From contig NZ_JWLD01000006.1 of the NCBI RefSeq assembly GCF_000813725.1, positions 1-64,000 of the forward strand: DNA of 64,000 bases. The letters run 5' to 3'. Positions 1-9,658 of the stretch are shown here, piece by piece. The DNA comes from Leisingera sp. ANG-Vp (GTDB lineage Bacteria > Pseudomonadota > Alphaproteobacteria > Rhodobacterales > Rhodobacteraceae). The position numbers and the translations under genes were made by a program. The notes below the pieces were generated by a model. That model was not told the DNA's origin and did no database searches. It saw only the letters and a program-made list of their open reading frames with translations. Numbering within the stretch: the stretch's first letter is position 1; every line of letters begins with the position of its first letter.

Positions 1-134
1 TCCAAAGCGAATACGCCCAGGCGCGGTTTGGCTTGTACGTCGATGGCTCCACCAGCGCCGGGCAGATCAACCCGATCGAGCGCAGTGCCACCCCCTGGAC
101 CAAATTCATCACCGATCAGGAGAGCGGCAAGTGA
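1..134 (+). CDS. C-terminal end of an unidentified protein (partial)
   Basis: The frame read from base 3 is open to a TGA at 132-134 and gives about 43 residues ending in WTKFITDQESGK. The stop overlaps the GTG start of the next gene (GTGA), so it is the preceding member of the same operon. The fragment is too short for me to name a family. Because a luciferase-type monooxygenase follows two genes later, a flavin reductase would fit the context, but nothing in the visible residues proves this. Confidence 0.6.
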   Translation, partial: QSEYAQARFGLYVDGSTSAGQINPIERSATPWTKFITDQESGK

Positions 135-1639
135 CAGCTATCACCGTAGACACCCTTCGTGACACCTGCCTGCCGATTTACATCGGCGGCGAATACATGG
201 CCTCGGCGGGGGCGCCGATTGACAGCTATGACCCGGCTACCGGCGAGGTCTGGTGCCAGGTGCCCGATTGCACCGATGCCGAGGTCGATGCGGCCGTCAA
301 AGCCGCCAATGCGGCGATGAACAACCCGGCATGGCGCGACATGACGCAGAGCCAGCGCGGATTGCTGATGCTGAAGCTGGCGGATCTGCTGGATGCGCAT
401 GTAGAGCGGCTGGCAGAGGTCGAGACCAAGGACAACGGCAAGCTGTTGCGCGAGATGCGGGCGCTGAGCCAGGCGCTGCCGGTCGCCCTGCGCTATTTCG
501 CCGGCATGGCCGACAAGATTGAGGGCACCACGATCCCGGTCAATAAGCCTGACATGCTGAATTTCACCGTCCGTGAGCCGCTGGGCGTGGTGGCGGTAAT
601 CATCCCCTGGAACTCGCCTTTGTACATGATGATGCGGGCGCTGGCGCCCTGCCTGGCCTGCGGCAACGCGGTGGTGGTGAAGCCGTCGGAGCACGCTTCG
701 GCCGGCGCTGTTGCCTTTGCCGGGCTGATGAAGGAAGCGGGCTTTCCGGACGGGGTGTTCAACGTGGTGACCGGGCTGGGCCATACCGCGGGCAACGCAC
801 TGATTTCCCATACCGGCGTCAATAAGATTGATTTCACCGGCGGCCCGGCCACCGGCAAGGTGATTGCCAAGGGCGCGGCGGAGCAGCTGACCCCGGCGGC
901 GCTGGAGCTGGGCGGCAAGTCGCCTCATGTGGTCTGCGACGACGCTGATCTGGATGCTGCCGCAAATGGCGTGGTGGCCGGGATCTTTGCCGCTGCCGGG
1001 CAGACCTGCGTGGCAGGCTCGCGCTGTTTCATCCAGGAAAGCGTCTATGACGAGGTGGTCGCCAAGATCATCGCCAAGGCCCGTGCGATCAACATCGGCG
1101 ACCCGGGCCGGGACGACGTGCAACTGGGGCCGCTGGCGCTGTGGAGCCAGGTTGAAAAAGTCGAAGACTTTACCCAAAGCGCCCTGGGTGAAGGCGCCAC
1201 GCTTGCCTTTGGCGGCGGCCGGCCCAAAGGGCTGGGCGACGGCTGGTTTGTCGAGCCCACGATTTTCACTGACGTCACTAACGACATGCGCATTGCCCGG
1301 GAAGAGATCTTTGGCCCGGTGCTCGCCATCCTGAAATTCCGCGACGAAGATGACCTGCTGGAAATGGCCAACGACAGCGACTTTGCGCTGGCCTCGGGCA
1401 TCTGGACGCAAAACATGAACCGCGCGCTGCGCTTTATGCGCAGGATCGAGGCCGGCATGGTCTGGATCAACACCTACCGCAGCCCCTCTGTCATGTCCCC
1501 CTCCGGCGGGCACAAGGACTCGGGCTACGGAAAACACAACGGCTTTGCCGCCATCGAAGAGTTCAGCCGCATCAAGACAGTCGTGATCGACTATTCCGGC
1601 GCCCAGCAGGATGCCTTTGTGATGCGCGTCAACAAATAG
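131..1639 (+). CDS. NAD(P)-dependent aldehyde dehydrogenase
   Basis: A 502-residue protein of the aldehyde dehydrogenase superfamily, which oxidises an aldehyde to the acid with NAD(P). It has the usual length. The cofactor-binding segment IPWNSPLYMM lies near residue 160, the catalytic-glutamate motif LELGGKSPH near 258, and the nucleophile is Cys293 in AAGQTCVAGSR. The IFGPVL motif lies in the C-terminal third. The start is a GTG overlapping the stop of the previous gene, consistent with translational coupling; no better ATG lies nearby. It sits 10 bases upstream of a flavin monooxygenase gene, so a likely role is to oxidise an aldehyde released by that oxygenase. The substrate cannot be read from sequence. 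Confidence 0.93.
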   Translation: MTAITVDTLRDTCLPIYIGGEYMASAGAPIDSYDPATGEVWCQVPDCTDAEVDAAVKAANAAMNNPAWRDMTQSQRGLLMLKLADLLDAHVERLAEVETKDNGKLLREMRALSQALPVALRYFAGMADKIEGTTIPVNKPDMLNFTVREPLGVVAVIIPWNSPLYMMMRALAPCLACGNAVVVKPSEHASAGAVAFAGLMKEAGFPDGVFNVVTGLGHTAGNALISHTGVNKIDFTGGPATGKVIAKGAAEQLTPAALELGGKSPHVVCDDADLDAAANGVVAGIFAAAGQTCVAGSRCFIQESVYDEVVAKIIAKARAINIGDPGRDDVQLGPLALWSQVEKVEDFTQSALGEGATLAFGGGRPKGLGDGWFVEPTIFTDVTNDMRIAREEIFGPVLAILKFRDEDDLLEMANDSDFALASGIWTQNMNRALRFMRRIEAGMVWINTYRSPSVMSPSGGHKDSGYGKHNGFAAIEEFSRIKTVVIDYSGAQQDAFVMRVNK

Positions 1640-1649
1640 GATTGTTCCC

Positions 1650-2699
1650 ATGAAGTTCTCCATTGTCGTCAACATGGCGCGGTTCGACACCTCTAAGGGC
1701 ATGGATCAGGTCGCTGCCGAAGCGCTGGATCTGGTGAAGATCGCCGACCAGGGCGGGTTCGATATCGTCTGGACCGCCGAGCATCACACGATTGAGCTCA
1801 CCATCTCTCCGAACCCGTTCCAGCTCTTGTCCCACTGGGGCAACCACACCAAGAATGTACGTCTTGGCACCGGGGTCGTCGCGGCGCCTTACTGGAACCC
1901 GATCCGGCTGGCGGGCGAGGCGGCGCTTTGCGATATCCTCACCGGCGGGCGGCTGGAGCTGGGTCTGGGCCGCGGCGCCTATCAGTATGAGTTCGACCGC
2001 ATGGCCGGCGGCATGCCGCAGGGCGAAGGCGGGCGGTATCTGCGCGAGATCATCCCGGCGGTACAGCGGCTGTGGGAGGGCGATTATGCCCATGAGGGCG
2101 AGATCTGGAACTTCCCCTCGGTCGCCTGTGTTCCCAAACCGCTGGGAAAAGTGCCTAGCATGTGGGTGGCGGCGCGCGACCAGAACACCTTTGAGTTTGC
2201 GCTGAAGAACAATTGCAACGTGATGTCCACCGCTCTGCGCAAGGATTTCGCCGAGGTCGAAGATCTGGAGACCAAGTTCCGCGCAGCGAAAGAGGTGGCT
2301 GGCAACCCTGCCGGTTTGTCTCACGCCACCATGCGGGTGTGCTGCGTTTATGACGATCCGTCAGTGCTGGATACGGCTGTGTCTTCGGTGGTGAATTTCG
2401 GCCGCAACTTCGAAAATCTGTTCAAGAACGCGGGCACCGTGGAAAACGGCTTCCCGGAACCGGTGGACTTTGACACCGTTGCCGCGCGCGGCGAGTACCA
2501 GCCGGAAAATCTCAAGGAAAACCTGCTGTTCGGCACGCCCGACGAGATCATCGCCAAGCTGGAACGCTATCAGGCCATCGGCATCGGCCACATCATGATC
2601 GGCCCCACCTTCGGGCTGCCGCATGAGGTGGCGCAGCGCACGGTCGAGCTGTTCGCCGACCGCGTCATCCCGCATTTCCGCGCCCAGAAAGCCGCTTAA
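1650..2699 (+). CDS. LLM-class flavin-dependent monooxygenase
   Basis: A 349-residue TIM-barrel protein of the bacterial luciferase-like (LLM) family, which uses reduced flavin from a partner reductase to oxygenate a substrate. Visible family features are the N-terminal strand with MKFSIVVNMARF, the segment FDIVWTAEHH near residue 38, GTGVVAAPYWNPIRLAGEAA, the LTGGRLELGLGRGAY motif near residue 100, and a C-terminal LFGTPDEIIAKLERY. The length is normal for the family. It follows the aldehyde dehydrogenase by 10 bases and precedes the transporter genes by 51. Possible reactions include oxygenolytic C-N or C-C cleavage giving an aldehyde or acid. That is inference from the neighbours. Confidence 0.9.
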   Translation: MKFSIVVNMARFDTSKGMDQVAAEALDLVKIADQGGFDIVWTAEHHTIELTISPNPFQLLSHWGNHTKNVRLGTGVVAAPYWNPIRLAGEAALCDILTGGRLELGLGRGAYQYEFDRMAGGMPQGEGGRYLREIIPAVQRLWEGDYAHEGEIWNFPSVACVPKPLGKVPSMWVAARDQNTFEFALKNNCNVMSTALRKDFAEVEDLETKFRAAKEVAGNPAGLSHATMRVCCVYDDPSVLDTAVSSVVNFGRNFENLFKNAGTVENGFPEPVDFDTVAARGEYQPENLKENLLFGTPDEIIAKLERYQAIGIGHIMIGPTFGLPHEVAQRTVELFADRVIPHFRAQKAA

Positions 2700-2750
2700 A
2701 GACGGCCCAAGCGCATCACGCACGCTACAGTCTACCTTAGGGAGGAAATC

Positions 2751-3827
2751 ATGACTGAACGTAAAACCGGGGCGGGCTTCAGCCGCCGCACATTCCTGAC
2801 AACATCCCTGGCAGCGGGCGTTTCCGCTGCCGCATTGGCCGCTGGCACCGGCCGGGCCATGGCCGCGGCGGACCTTTCTGGCCGCGAGATGGTCTTTGCC
2901 AGCTGGGGCGGCAGCTATCAGGCGGCGCAGGAGGCTGCCTATTGCAACCCGTTCATGGAGAAAAGCGGCGCGGTAGTAATCCAGGACGGCCCGATGAGCG
3001 GCTCAAAACTGCGCACCATGGTCGAGGGCGGCCAGCCGATCTGGGATGTGGTGGATGTGACCGACACCTTCCTGTTCGCCAATGAAGAGCTGTTCGAGGA
3101 TCTCGACTTCGGTATCGTCGATGCCAGCGCGCTGGATCAGGCCTATGTGCATCAGAAAGGCATCGGCTGCATCGTGTGGTCTTACAATATCGCCTTCAAC
3201 ACCGATGTGGTGGGTGAAAACACCCCGCAAAGCTGGGCGGATGTATTCGACGTCGAGAAATTTCCTGGCAAGCGCGCTCTGCGCGACCGCGCCTATCCGA
3301 TGATGGAAATTGCGCTGATGGCCGACGGCGTTGCACCTGAAGACCTCTATCCGCTGGATATCGAGCGCGCCTACCGCAAGCTGGATACGATCAAGGACCA
3401 CGTGATCTGGTACAAGTCGAACTCTGCCGCGCAGCAGCTGTTTGTGGATGGGGAGGTCGGCGTCGGCGTGCTGCTGAACGGCCGTACATTCGACGTCAAC
3501 AAGAAGGGTGCGCCGGTTGACCTGACCTGGAACCAGAACATCCGCTCGATTGACTATCTGGTGATCCCCAAGGGCGCACCGAATGCCGAAGTGGCGCAGC
3601 ATTTCATGAACGCCACAGTGGACGCGGACAACCAGGCGCTGATGGCCAATACGCTGGCCTATGCGCCGGTGAACCCCGCTGCCTTTGACAAGGTGGAAGA
3701 CAGTGTTGTGCCGTGGCTCGCCACCACGCCGGAGAATGCCGAGAAAGGCTTCCTGATCGACGCGGCCTACTGGCGTGACAACCTTGGCCCGCTGACCGAG
3801 CGCTGGAACGAGTGGAAGCTGAGCTGA
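2751..3827 (+). CDS. ABC transporter periplasmic binding protein, spermidine/putrescine (PotD-like) type
   Basis: A 358-residue exported solute-binding protein. The N-terminus carries a twin-arginine signal (SRRTFLTTSLAAG), followed by a hydrophobic stretch and an AMAAADL cleavage region near residue 38. The mature part begins with the FASWGGSYQAAQEAAY segment typical of the PotD/extracellular solute-binding family 1 group. The start is set by a strong GGAGGAAATC ribosome site directly upstream. It is the first transporter gene of the operon and is separated from its permeases by a 165-base gap containing a stable double hairpin, a layout that often keeps binding protein in molar excess. Likely ligand: a cationic or amino-acid-like small molecule. 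Confidence 0.92.
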   Translation: MTERKTGAGFSRRTFLTTSLAAGVSAAALAAGTGRAMAAADLSGREMVFASWGGSYQAAQEAAYCNPFMEKSGAVVIQDGPMSGSKLRTMVEGGQPIWDVVDVTDTFLFANEELFEDLDFGIVDASALDQAYVHQKGIGCIVWSYNIAFNTDVVGENTPQSWADVFDVEKFPGKRALRDRAYPMMEIALMADGVAPEDLYPLDIERAYRKLDTIKDHVIWYKSNSAAQQLFVDGEVGVGVLLNGRTFDVNKKGAPVDLTWNQNIRSIDYLVIPKGAPNAEVAQHFMNATVDADNQALMANTLAYAPVNPAAFDKVEDSVVPWLATTPENAEKGFLIDAAYWRDNLGPLTERWNEWKLS

Positions 3828-3867
3828 TCGGCTCAGGCAAACACGGGTGCTCGGAAAAATGAACTAA

Positions 3868-3944
3868 GGGCAGCGCTTGACCTTGGGGAGGCGAGTAGCG
3901 CCTTCCCAGGGGGAAGGTCAGGCGCTGCCCGGCGTGCCGCCGGG
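3868..3944 (+). repeat. Nested double hairpin between binding-protein and permease genes (REP-like element)
   Basis: GGGCAGCGC at 3868-3876 pairs perfectly with GCGCTGCCC at 3922-3930. After one mismatch TGACCTT (3878-3884) pairs with AAGGTCA (3914-3920), and an inner GGGGAGGCG/CGCCTTCCC arm adds more pairing. A second hairpin, CCCGGCG-TGC-CGCCGGG at 3928-3944, shares CCC 3928-3930 with the first, so the two are mutually exclusive. No T-run follows. The position suggests an mRNA-stabilising or partially terminating element. It may be a dispersed genomic repeat. Confidence 0.75.
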
Positions 3945-3992
3945 CGATTCAGCCATATTATTAACTCTCTAAACAACAGGAGGCGCTGTGCG

Positions 3993-4817
3993 ATGACGGC
4001 GGGAAACCGTACTCTCTGGCTCTTGATACCGGCAGTTCTGCTGATCGGGGTCTGTTTCCTATACCCGGTCAGCTGGCTGTTGCAGCGCAGCGTCTCCGAA
4101 CCTGTCTGGGGGCTGCAGAACTACATCGCCATCTTTTCCAAGAGCATCTATCTGGGTGTGCTCTGGAATACGGTGGCGATTGCCGGGGCGACCACGATCC
4201 TCTGTGCGCTGATCGGCTTTCCGGTGGCCTATTCGATGGTCCATGCCCGGCCCTGGATCCGCAAGCTGCTGATCTTTGTGGTGCTGATCCCGTTCTGGAC
4301 CTCGATCCTGGTGCGCAGCTTTGCCTGGCTGGTGATCCTGCAGCGCGGCGGCATCATCAATGACATCCTGGTTGGCATCGGCATGATCGCCGAGCCCTTG
4401 GACATCGTCTACAACCGCTTTGGCGTGCTCTTGGGGATGGTGCAGGTTCTTCTGCCTTTCATGGTCTTCCCGCTCTATTCCGTAATGGCACGGATTGACG
4501 GGTCGTTCTTCCGGGCCGCCACCAACCTGGGCGCGACGCCGGTGCGGGCCTTCTTCCGGGTCTATCTGCCGCTCTGCCTACCGGGGCTGGGCACCGGGGC
4601 GATGCTCGTCTTCATCATCGCGCTTGGCTATTTCATCACCCCGGCCCTGTTGGGCGGCCGCGGCGACATCATGATCGCGCAGCTGATCTTTGAACGCATC
4701 GACGAGTTCGGCGATTGGCCGCTGGCCTCGGCCCTGGCGATTGTGCTGCTGATCGGCACCGGGCTGCTGTTCGCAATCATCAAGGGCGTATCCAAACTGC
4801 GCCGGGGGCGGATCTGA
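3993..4817 (+). CDS. ABC transporter permease (PotB-like)
   Basis: A 274-residue inner-membrane permease of the binding-protein-dependent family, with about six hydrophobic segments beginning LLIPAVLLIGVCFLYPVSW. The cytoplasmic EAA-like loop is seen around residues 173-195 (FRAATNLGATPVRAFFRVYL), where it contacts the ATPase. An AGGAGG site at 3978-3983 sets the ATG at 3993. The gene ends in an ATGA-type overlap with the second permease, so the pair is translationally coupled. It forms the membrane channel with the next permease and is energised by the ATPase two genes downstream. Confidence 0.93.
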   Translation: MTAGNRTLWLLIPAVLLIGVCFLYPVSWLLQRSVSEPVWGLQNYIAIFSKSIYLGVLWNTVAIAGATTILCALIGFPVAYSMVHARPWIRKLLIFVVLIPFWTSILVRSFAWLVILQRGGIINDILVGIGMIAEPLDIVYNRFGVLLGMVQVLLPFMVFPLYSVMARIDGSFFRAATNLGATPVRAFFRVYLPLCLPGLGTGAMLVFIIALGYFITPALLGGRGDIMIAQLIFERIDEFGDWPLASALAIVLLIGTGLLFAIIKGVSKLRRGRI

Positions 4818-5620
4818 TGTTCTATTCTGCAAAATTCTGGGGCGGCCTGCGGGGCATCATCAACGTGATGCTGGTGGTCTATATGCTGGCGCCTCTGGTG
4901 ATCATATTCGTGATCTCTTTCAGCTCAGCGCTGTACCTGACCTTCCCGCCGCCCGGCCTGTCGCTGCAGTGGTACGAGAAGATGTTCAGCAATCCAACCT
5001 GGACCCGGACGCTGGTTACCTCGCTCAAGATCATGGTGCCGGCAGCCATTGCCGCCACCGTGCTGGGCACCGCCGCCGCTCTGGCCTTGAGCCGGATGGA
5101 CAGCAAATGGGCGCTGGCGGTCCGCGCTGTGCTGATGGCGCCGCTGGTGGTGCCGGTGATCATTACCGCCGCCGCGATCTTCGGGGTGTTCCGGATCTGG
5201 GGTCTCTATGGCTCACTCTGGGGGCTGATCCTGGCCCATGTGATCCTGACCCTGCCTTATGTGCTGTCGACGGTCAGCGCCAACCTGGCGGTGTTCGACA
5301 AGCGGCTGGAGGATGCCGCGGCCAATTGCGGTGCTCCGCCCTGGATCGCTTTCCGCCGGGTGACGCTGCCGCTGATCTCGCCTTCGGTTATGTCGGGGAT
5401 GCTGTTTGCCATGGTGATCTCCTTTGACGAGCTGGTGGTGTCACTGTTCCTGTCCACCCCGCGGGTGCGCCCGGTGACGGTGCAGATGTGGTCCAACATC
5501 AAGGGCGACACCGACCCGACCATCGCCGCCATTGCCACCGTGCTGTTCCTGTTCTCCCTGCTCGCCCTCTTGGCGGACGGCATCGCCCGCCGCCGCTCGG
5601 GCCGCGAGCCCGGCCTGTAG
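4817..5620 (+). CDS. ABC transporter permease (PotC-like)
   Basis: A 267-residue second permease. The ATG at 4817 overlaps the TGA of the first permease (TGATG), which decides the start; the same frame is open further upstream but that part lies inside the preceding gene. Hydrophobic segments start with VMLVVYMLAPLVIIFVISF. The EAA-type loop is EDAAANCGAPPWIAFRRVTL around residue 160. The C-terminus is short and arginine-rich (ARRRSGREPGL), a typical cytoplasmic tail. With the upstream permease it makes the heterodimeric channel of a polyamine/amino-acid-type importer. Confidence 0.92.
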   Translation: MFYSAKFWGGLRGIINVMLVVYMLAPLVIIFVISFSSALYLTFPPPGLSLQWYEKMFSNPTWTRTLVTSLKIMVPAAIAATVLGTAAALALSRMDSKWALAVRAVLMAPLVVPVIITAAAIFGVFRIWGLYGSLWGLILAHVILTLPYVLSTVSANLAVFDKRLEDAAANCGAPPWIAFRRVTLPLISPSVMSGMLFAMVISFDELVVSLFLSTPRVRPVTVQMWSNIKGDTDPTIAAIATVLFLFSLLALLADGIARRRSGREPGL

Positions 5621-5640
5621 ACTTCCGAGGATACTTCGAC

Positions 5641-6706
<1,066 letters not shown>

Positions 6707-6714
<8 letters not shown>

Positions 6715-7516
6715 ACGCTCCGCCGACGTGGCGTTGAACTACCGCGACGAAGGTGCGGGCGATCCGGTGCTGCTGATCCATGGTGTCGGCTCGGACCTGG
6801 AGAGCTGGGACGGGGTGCTGTCGCATCTGTCGCCTGACCGCCGCTACATCCGCTTTGACCTGCGCGGGCATGGGGCTTCACGGCGCTCCCCTGGGCCCTA
6901 TACGCTGCAAGGCTTGGCCGATGACGCCATTGCGCTTCTTGACTACCTGGATGTGGCGTCCGCTTCGGTCATCGGATTTTCCCTCGGCGGGCTGATCGCG
7001 CAAGCAATTGCATTGAGCTACCCGGAGCGGCTGCGCTGTGTGACGCTGGTGTCTTCGGTCGGCGGGCGCACACTAGAAGAACAAGCCCGCGTCAGCGAAC
7101 GTGCCGAAACCCTGGCCCGCGAAGGCGCGCTCACCCATCTGGCCAACGCAGTGGACCGCTGGTTCACGCCGGAGTTTGTTGCCGCGCACCCCGAGGTGCT
7201 GGAGGCGCGGCGGCAGAAGTCGCTGAAAAATGACCCCGATTGCTACGTTGCCGCCTACCGGGTGCTGGCGGGCAATGATCTGGGCGCCGAACTGCATAAA
7301 GTCACCGCCCCGGCGCTGGTGATGACCGGCGAGAACGACATCGGCTCCTCGCCGCGGATGTCGGAGTTCATGGCATCACAGATCCCCGATGCCCGCCTTC
7401 ACATCCTGCCGCGGCTGAAACATTCGGTGCTGCTGGAAGCGCCGGAACAGGTGGCTGCCCTTATCGACCCCTTCCTTGCTGCCCATGGCGGCCCAACAGA
7501 AAAGACCAAGACATGA
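6707..7516 (+). CDS. alpha/beta-fold hydrolase
   Basis: A 269-residue alpha/beta hydrolase. The oxyanion segment LLIHGVGSDLESW lies near residue 24, the nucleophile elbow GFSLGG near residue 95 carries the catalytic serine, and the acid lies in MTGENDIGSSP. The catalytic histidine is in LKHSVLLEAPEQV near residue 245. The preferred start is the ATG at 6707, which overlaps the ATPase stop; a more upstream ATG at 6689 exists but lacks a better ribosome site. The fold resembles 3-oxoadipate enol-lactonase and other lactone, ester or C-C hydrolases. In this operon it would open or cleave a product of the flavin monooxygenase (inference). Confidence 0.88.
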
Positions 7517-8109
7517 CCCCGGAAGTCCGCAAATACGTTGCCTGGATCGAAGACATCCTGATCGAGGGCCACAAGCCTGCCAACCCGCCCCTGCGCATGG
7601 CCGCGGTGGCGGCGGTGCTGAAAAACCCCTGGTCCGGGCGGTTTGTTGAAGACCTCACCCCCGAGATCCACGCCTTTGCCCCGGTGCTGGGCGAGGAAAT
7701 GGTGAACCGGCTGATGCCGCTGGTGGGCGGCGGGGACAAGGTGCAGGCCTTCGGCAAATCCGCCATCGTTGGGGTCAACGGCGAGGTCGAGCACGCCTCG
7801 GCTCTCATTCACACCCTGCGGTTTGGGAACTTTCTGCGCGACGCGGTGCAGAGCAGCGAGTTCATCCCGTTTTCGAATAAGCGCGGCGGCCCGGGCAACT
7901 CGATCACCATGCCGCTGAAGCACATCACCGAGGGCGGCGCCCGCTCGCATTTCCTGACGGTGGAGTTCAGCATCCCCGACGCGCCCGGCCCGGACGAGGT
8001 GCTGATCGCCATCGGCGTTGCCACCGGCGGGCGGCCGCACCACCGGATCGGAGACCGCTTCCAGGACATGCAGGACCTGGGTCACGATCAATCTGCGCGA
8101 CCGCGGTGA
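7513..8109 (+). CDS. 'Amino acid synthesis' family protein (PF06684-type)
   Basis: A 198-residue soluble protein that I recognise as the AA_synth/DUF1185 family, from the N-terminal RKYVAWIEDILIEG, the KNPWSGRF segment near residue 36, and the later GIVxGEVEHASALIH-like and GATGGRPHHRIGD-like parts. The biochemical function of the family is not settled despite its name. It is regularly encoded beside luciferase-like monooxygenases, aldehyde dehydrogenases and ABC importers, as here. The ATG overlaps the hydrolase stop (ATGA), so it is the last translationally coupled gene of the operon. A hydrolase or isomerase role on a ring-opened amide is possible but unproven. Confidence 0.88.
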   Translation: MTPEVRKYVAWIEDILIEGHKPANPPLRMAAVAAVLKNPWSGRFVEDLTPEIHAFAPVLGEEMVNRLMPLVGGGDKVQAFGKSAIVGVNGEVEHASALIHTLRFGNFLRDAVQSSEFIPFSNKRGGPGNSITMPLKHITEGGARSHFLTVEFSIPDAPGPDEVLIAIGVATGGRPHHRIGDRFQDMQDLGHDQSARPR

Positions 8110-8529
8110 GGGTCGCGCCTGATGGCAAATGAAACTTAACCCCGGCTCTCGCTTCTGGTTGAGCCAGGTGTCGTAGCGCAATGGCGGCGCCGTATCCGGC
8201 GGCCCCAAGACCTTCCCCAGCCGGTCCTGCAATTAGTTCATGATGCTGGTTGCCGGGGCACTTCACTATCCAGTGCCATCCGGGCTGCGTGCCGCTCCAG
8301 CCGCAGCCCGGCCATGGCCTTACGATTGGCCTGCAGCGCGGATGACCGGACCTTAAGAACATCAAAAGTTCGAGCTGTATCCGTGCGTGGCGCGCTGATC
8401 AGTTCACTCAATTCAGCACATCAAACTCAGAGATGGGAACGGAAGCTTTCCTGCTCGGCCGGAGAGGCGCGGAAAACGAGACGCTTGACTCAGAATTTCC
8501 GTTTTGCCATTCAGCCAGAGTGACCGGTT
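8110..8529 (+). other. Gene-free stretch with a possible minus-strand coding remnant
   Basis: No complete gene is visible between the catabolic operon and the cobalamin riboswitch. On the minus strand from about 8415 to 8250 there is a stretch with coding-like composition, including RKAMAGLRLERHAARMALD, ending in a TGA, but it has no start and is broken upstream. It could be a decayed gene end; I cannot name a family. A weak promoter candidate for the cobalt operon is TTGACT at 8485-8490 with CATTCA 17 bases further on. Confidence 0.35.
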
Positions 8530-8706
8530 CCGCGAGTGTTTCAATGCGCAGCGGAAGAAATAGGGAACACGGTGCGGCGTACCCAAAAGGGACCAAATCC
8601 GTGACTGCCCCCGCAACTGTAAGCGGTGAGTGACGCTGAACACGCCACTGGGAGCTTCCCGGGAAGGCCAGCTGAACCGAGACCCGCGAGTCAGGAGACC
8701 TGCCGG
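8530..8706 (+). ncRNA. Cobalamin (B12) riboswitch
   Basis: The conserved core is read directly: AGGGAACACGGTGCGGCG near 8563-8579, the hallmark GACTGCCCCCGCAACTGTAAG at about 8603-8623, GCCACTGGGAGC near 8644, GGGAAGGC near 8661, and the 3' B12-box region GCGAGTCAGGAGACCTGCC ending near 8703. It lies about 160 bases upstream of the first gene of a cobalt ECF transporter, the expected target. A small hairpin GCAGG-TGCG-CCTGC at 8830-8843, just before the GAGGA ribosome site, is a candidate expression platform. Expected behaviour: B12 binding lowers expression of the cobalt importer. The outer boundaries are approximate. Confidence 0.95.
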
Positions 8707-8862
8707 ACACAGGACTGAGGCTTCGCGTGCGGAGTTTCGATTCTTTTCCACCGGACGCCGGGGTGCGCGTCTGGCGCGACGGCCGTTCCGGCTTCCCGTG
8801 CCACTACTCCCCGTTGTTCATTCCTGATTGCAGGTGCGCCTGCGTCGTCGAATGAGGACGAT

Positions 8863-9648
8863 ATGAAACTGAACTACCTGGCCGCAGCTCTGGCCGTTTC
8901 CCTGCCGGTTACCGCATCGGCGCATTTCCAGCTGAACTACACCGAAAACGCGCTGATCGAGAAGCCGGGCGACGTGCCGATGGGCCTGGTGTTCTGGCAC
9001 CCGATGGCAAACGGCCATGCGATGGACATGGGCAAGCCGGAAGAGTTTTTCATGATCCATAAGGGCGAGAAGACCGACCTGTCGGACCGCCTGGAGCCTG
9101 CCACCTTCAAAGGTGTTGAAAACGAAGCCTCTGCCTACAAGGCGTCCGTTCCGGTGAAGCGCTCCGGCGACTATGTCGTGGTGACAGTGCCCGCGCCTTA
9201 TTACGAGGAAAGCGAGGACATCTACATCCAGCAGATCGCCAAGGTTGTGCTGAACCGCAACACCCTGCCGACCGATTGGGACCAGCCGGTTGGCCTGGCC
9301 ACCGAGATCCTGCCGCTGAACAAGCCCTATAACGTCATTGTCGGCTCCACCTTCTCGGGCCAGGTCCTGGCGGACGGCAAGCCGGTTGCCGGTGCAGAAA
9401 TCGAGATTGAGTTCATGGCAGCCGAGCCGGACCTGGAGAAGTTCTCCACCACCAGCCCCACCGTGGGTGAGATGCCAGGCGGTGCGATTGTTGCCATTGC
9501 CGACCAGAACGGCGTGTTCTCCTTTGGCATCCCGAAAGCCGGCTACTGGGGCTTTGCAGCTCTGGGTTCCGGCCCGGCGACCGAGCACGACGGCAAGGAA
9601 CTCAGCCAGGATGCTGTGCTGTGGATCCACGCTGAAGAACTGAAGTGA
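8863..9648 (+). CDS. Periplasmic DUF4198-type component of a cobalt ECF transporter (NikK/CbiK-like)
   Basis: A 261-residue exported protein with signal peptide MKLNYLAAALAVSLPVTASA and a mature start AHFQLNYTENALIEKPG. The N-terminal His and the His-rich segment FWHPMANGHAMDMG near residue 45 are plausible metal ligands. The family (DUF4198) accompanies nickel/cobalt ECF transporters as the accessory K component, a naming separate from cobaltochelatase CbiK. It is the first gene behind the B12 riboswitch and is followed by the M, L, Q and O genes. The start follows AATGAGGACGAT. It probably helps deliver or bind Co(II) at the outer face of the M component (inference). Confidence 0.85.
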   Translation: MKLNYLAAALAVSLPVTASAHFQLNYTENALIEKPGDVPMGLVFWHPMANGHAMDMGKPEEFFMIHKGEKTDLSDRLEPATFKGVENEASAYKASVPVKRSGDYVVVTVPAPYYEESEDIYIQQIAKVVLNRNTLPTDWDQPVGLATEILPLNKPYNVIVGSTFSGQVLADGKPVAGAEIEIEFMAAEPDLEKFSTTSPTVGEMPGGAIVAIADQNGVFSFGIPKAGYWGFAALGSGPATEHDGKELSQDAVLWIHAEELK

Positions 9649-9658
9649 AAGCAGACCG

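Noticed and set aside
116-1702. A 528-codon minus-strand frame over the aldehyde dehydrogenase gene
   Set aside because: The plus-strand protein has all aldehyde dehydrogenase motifs; the antisense product is His/Arg/Gln-rich without recognisable domains.
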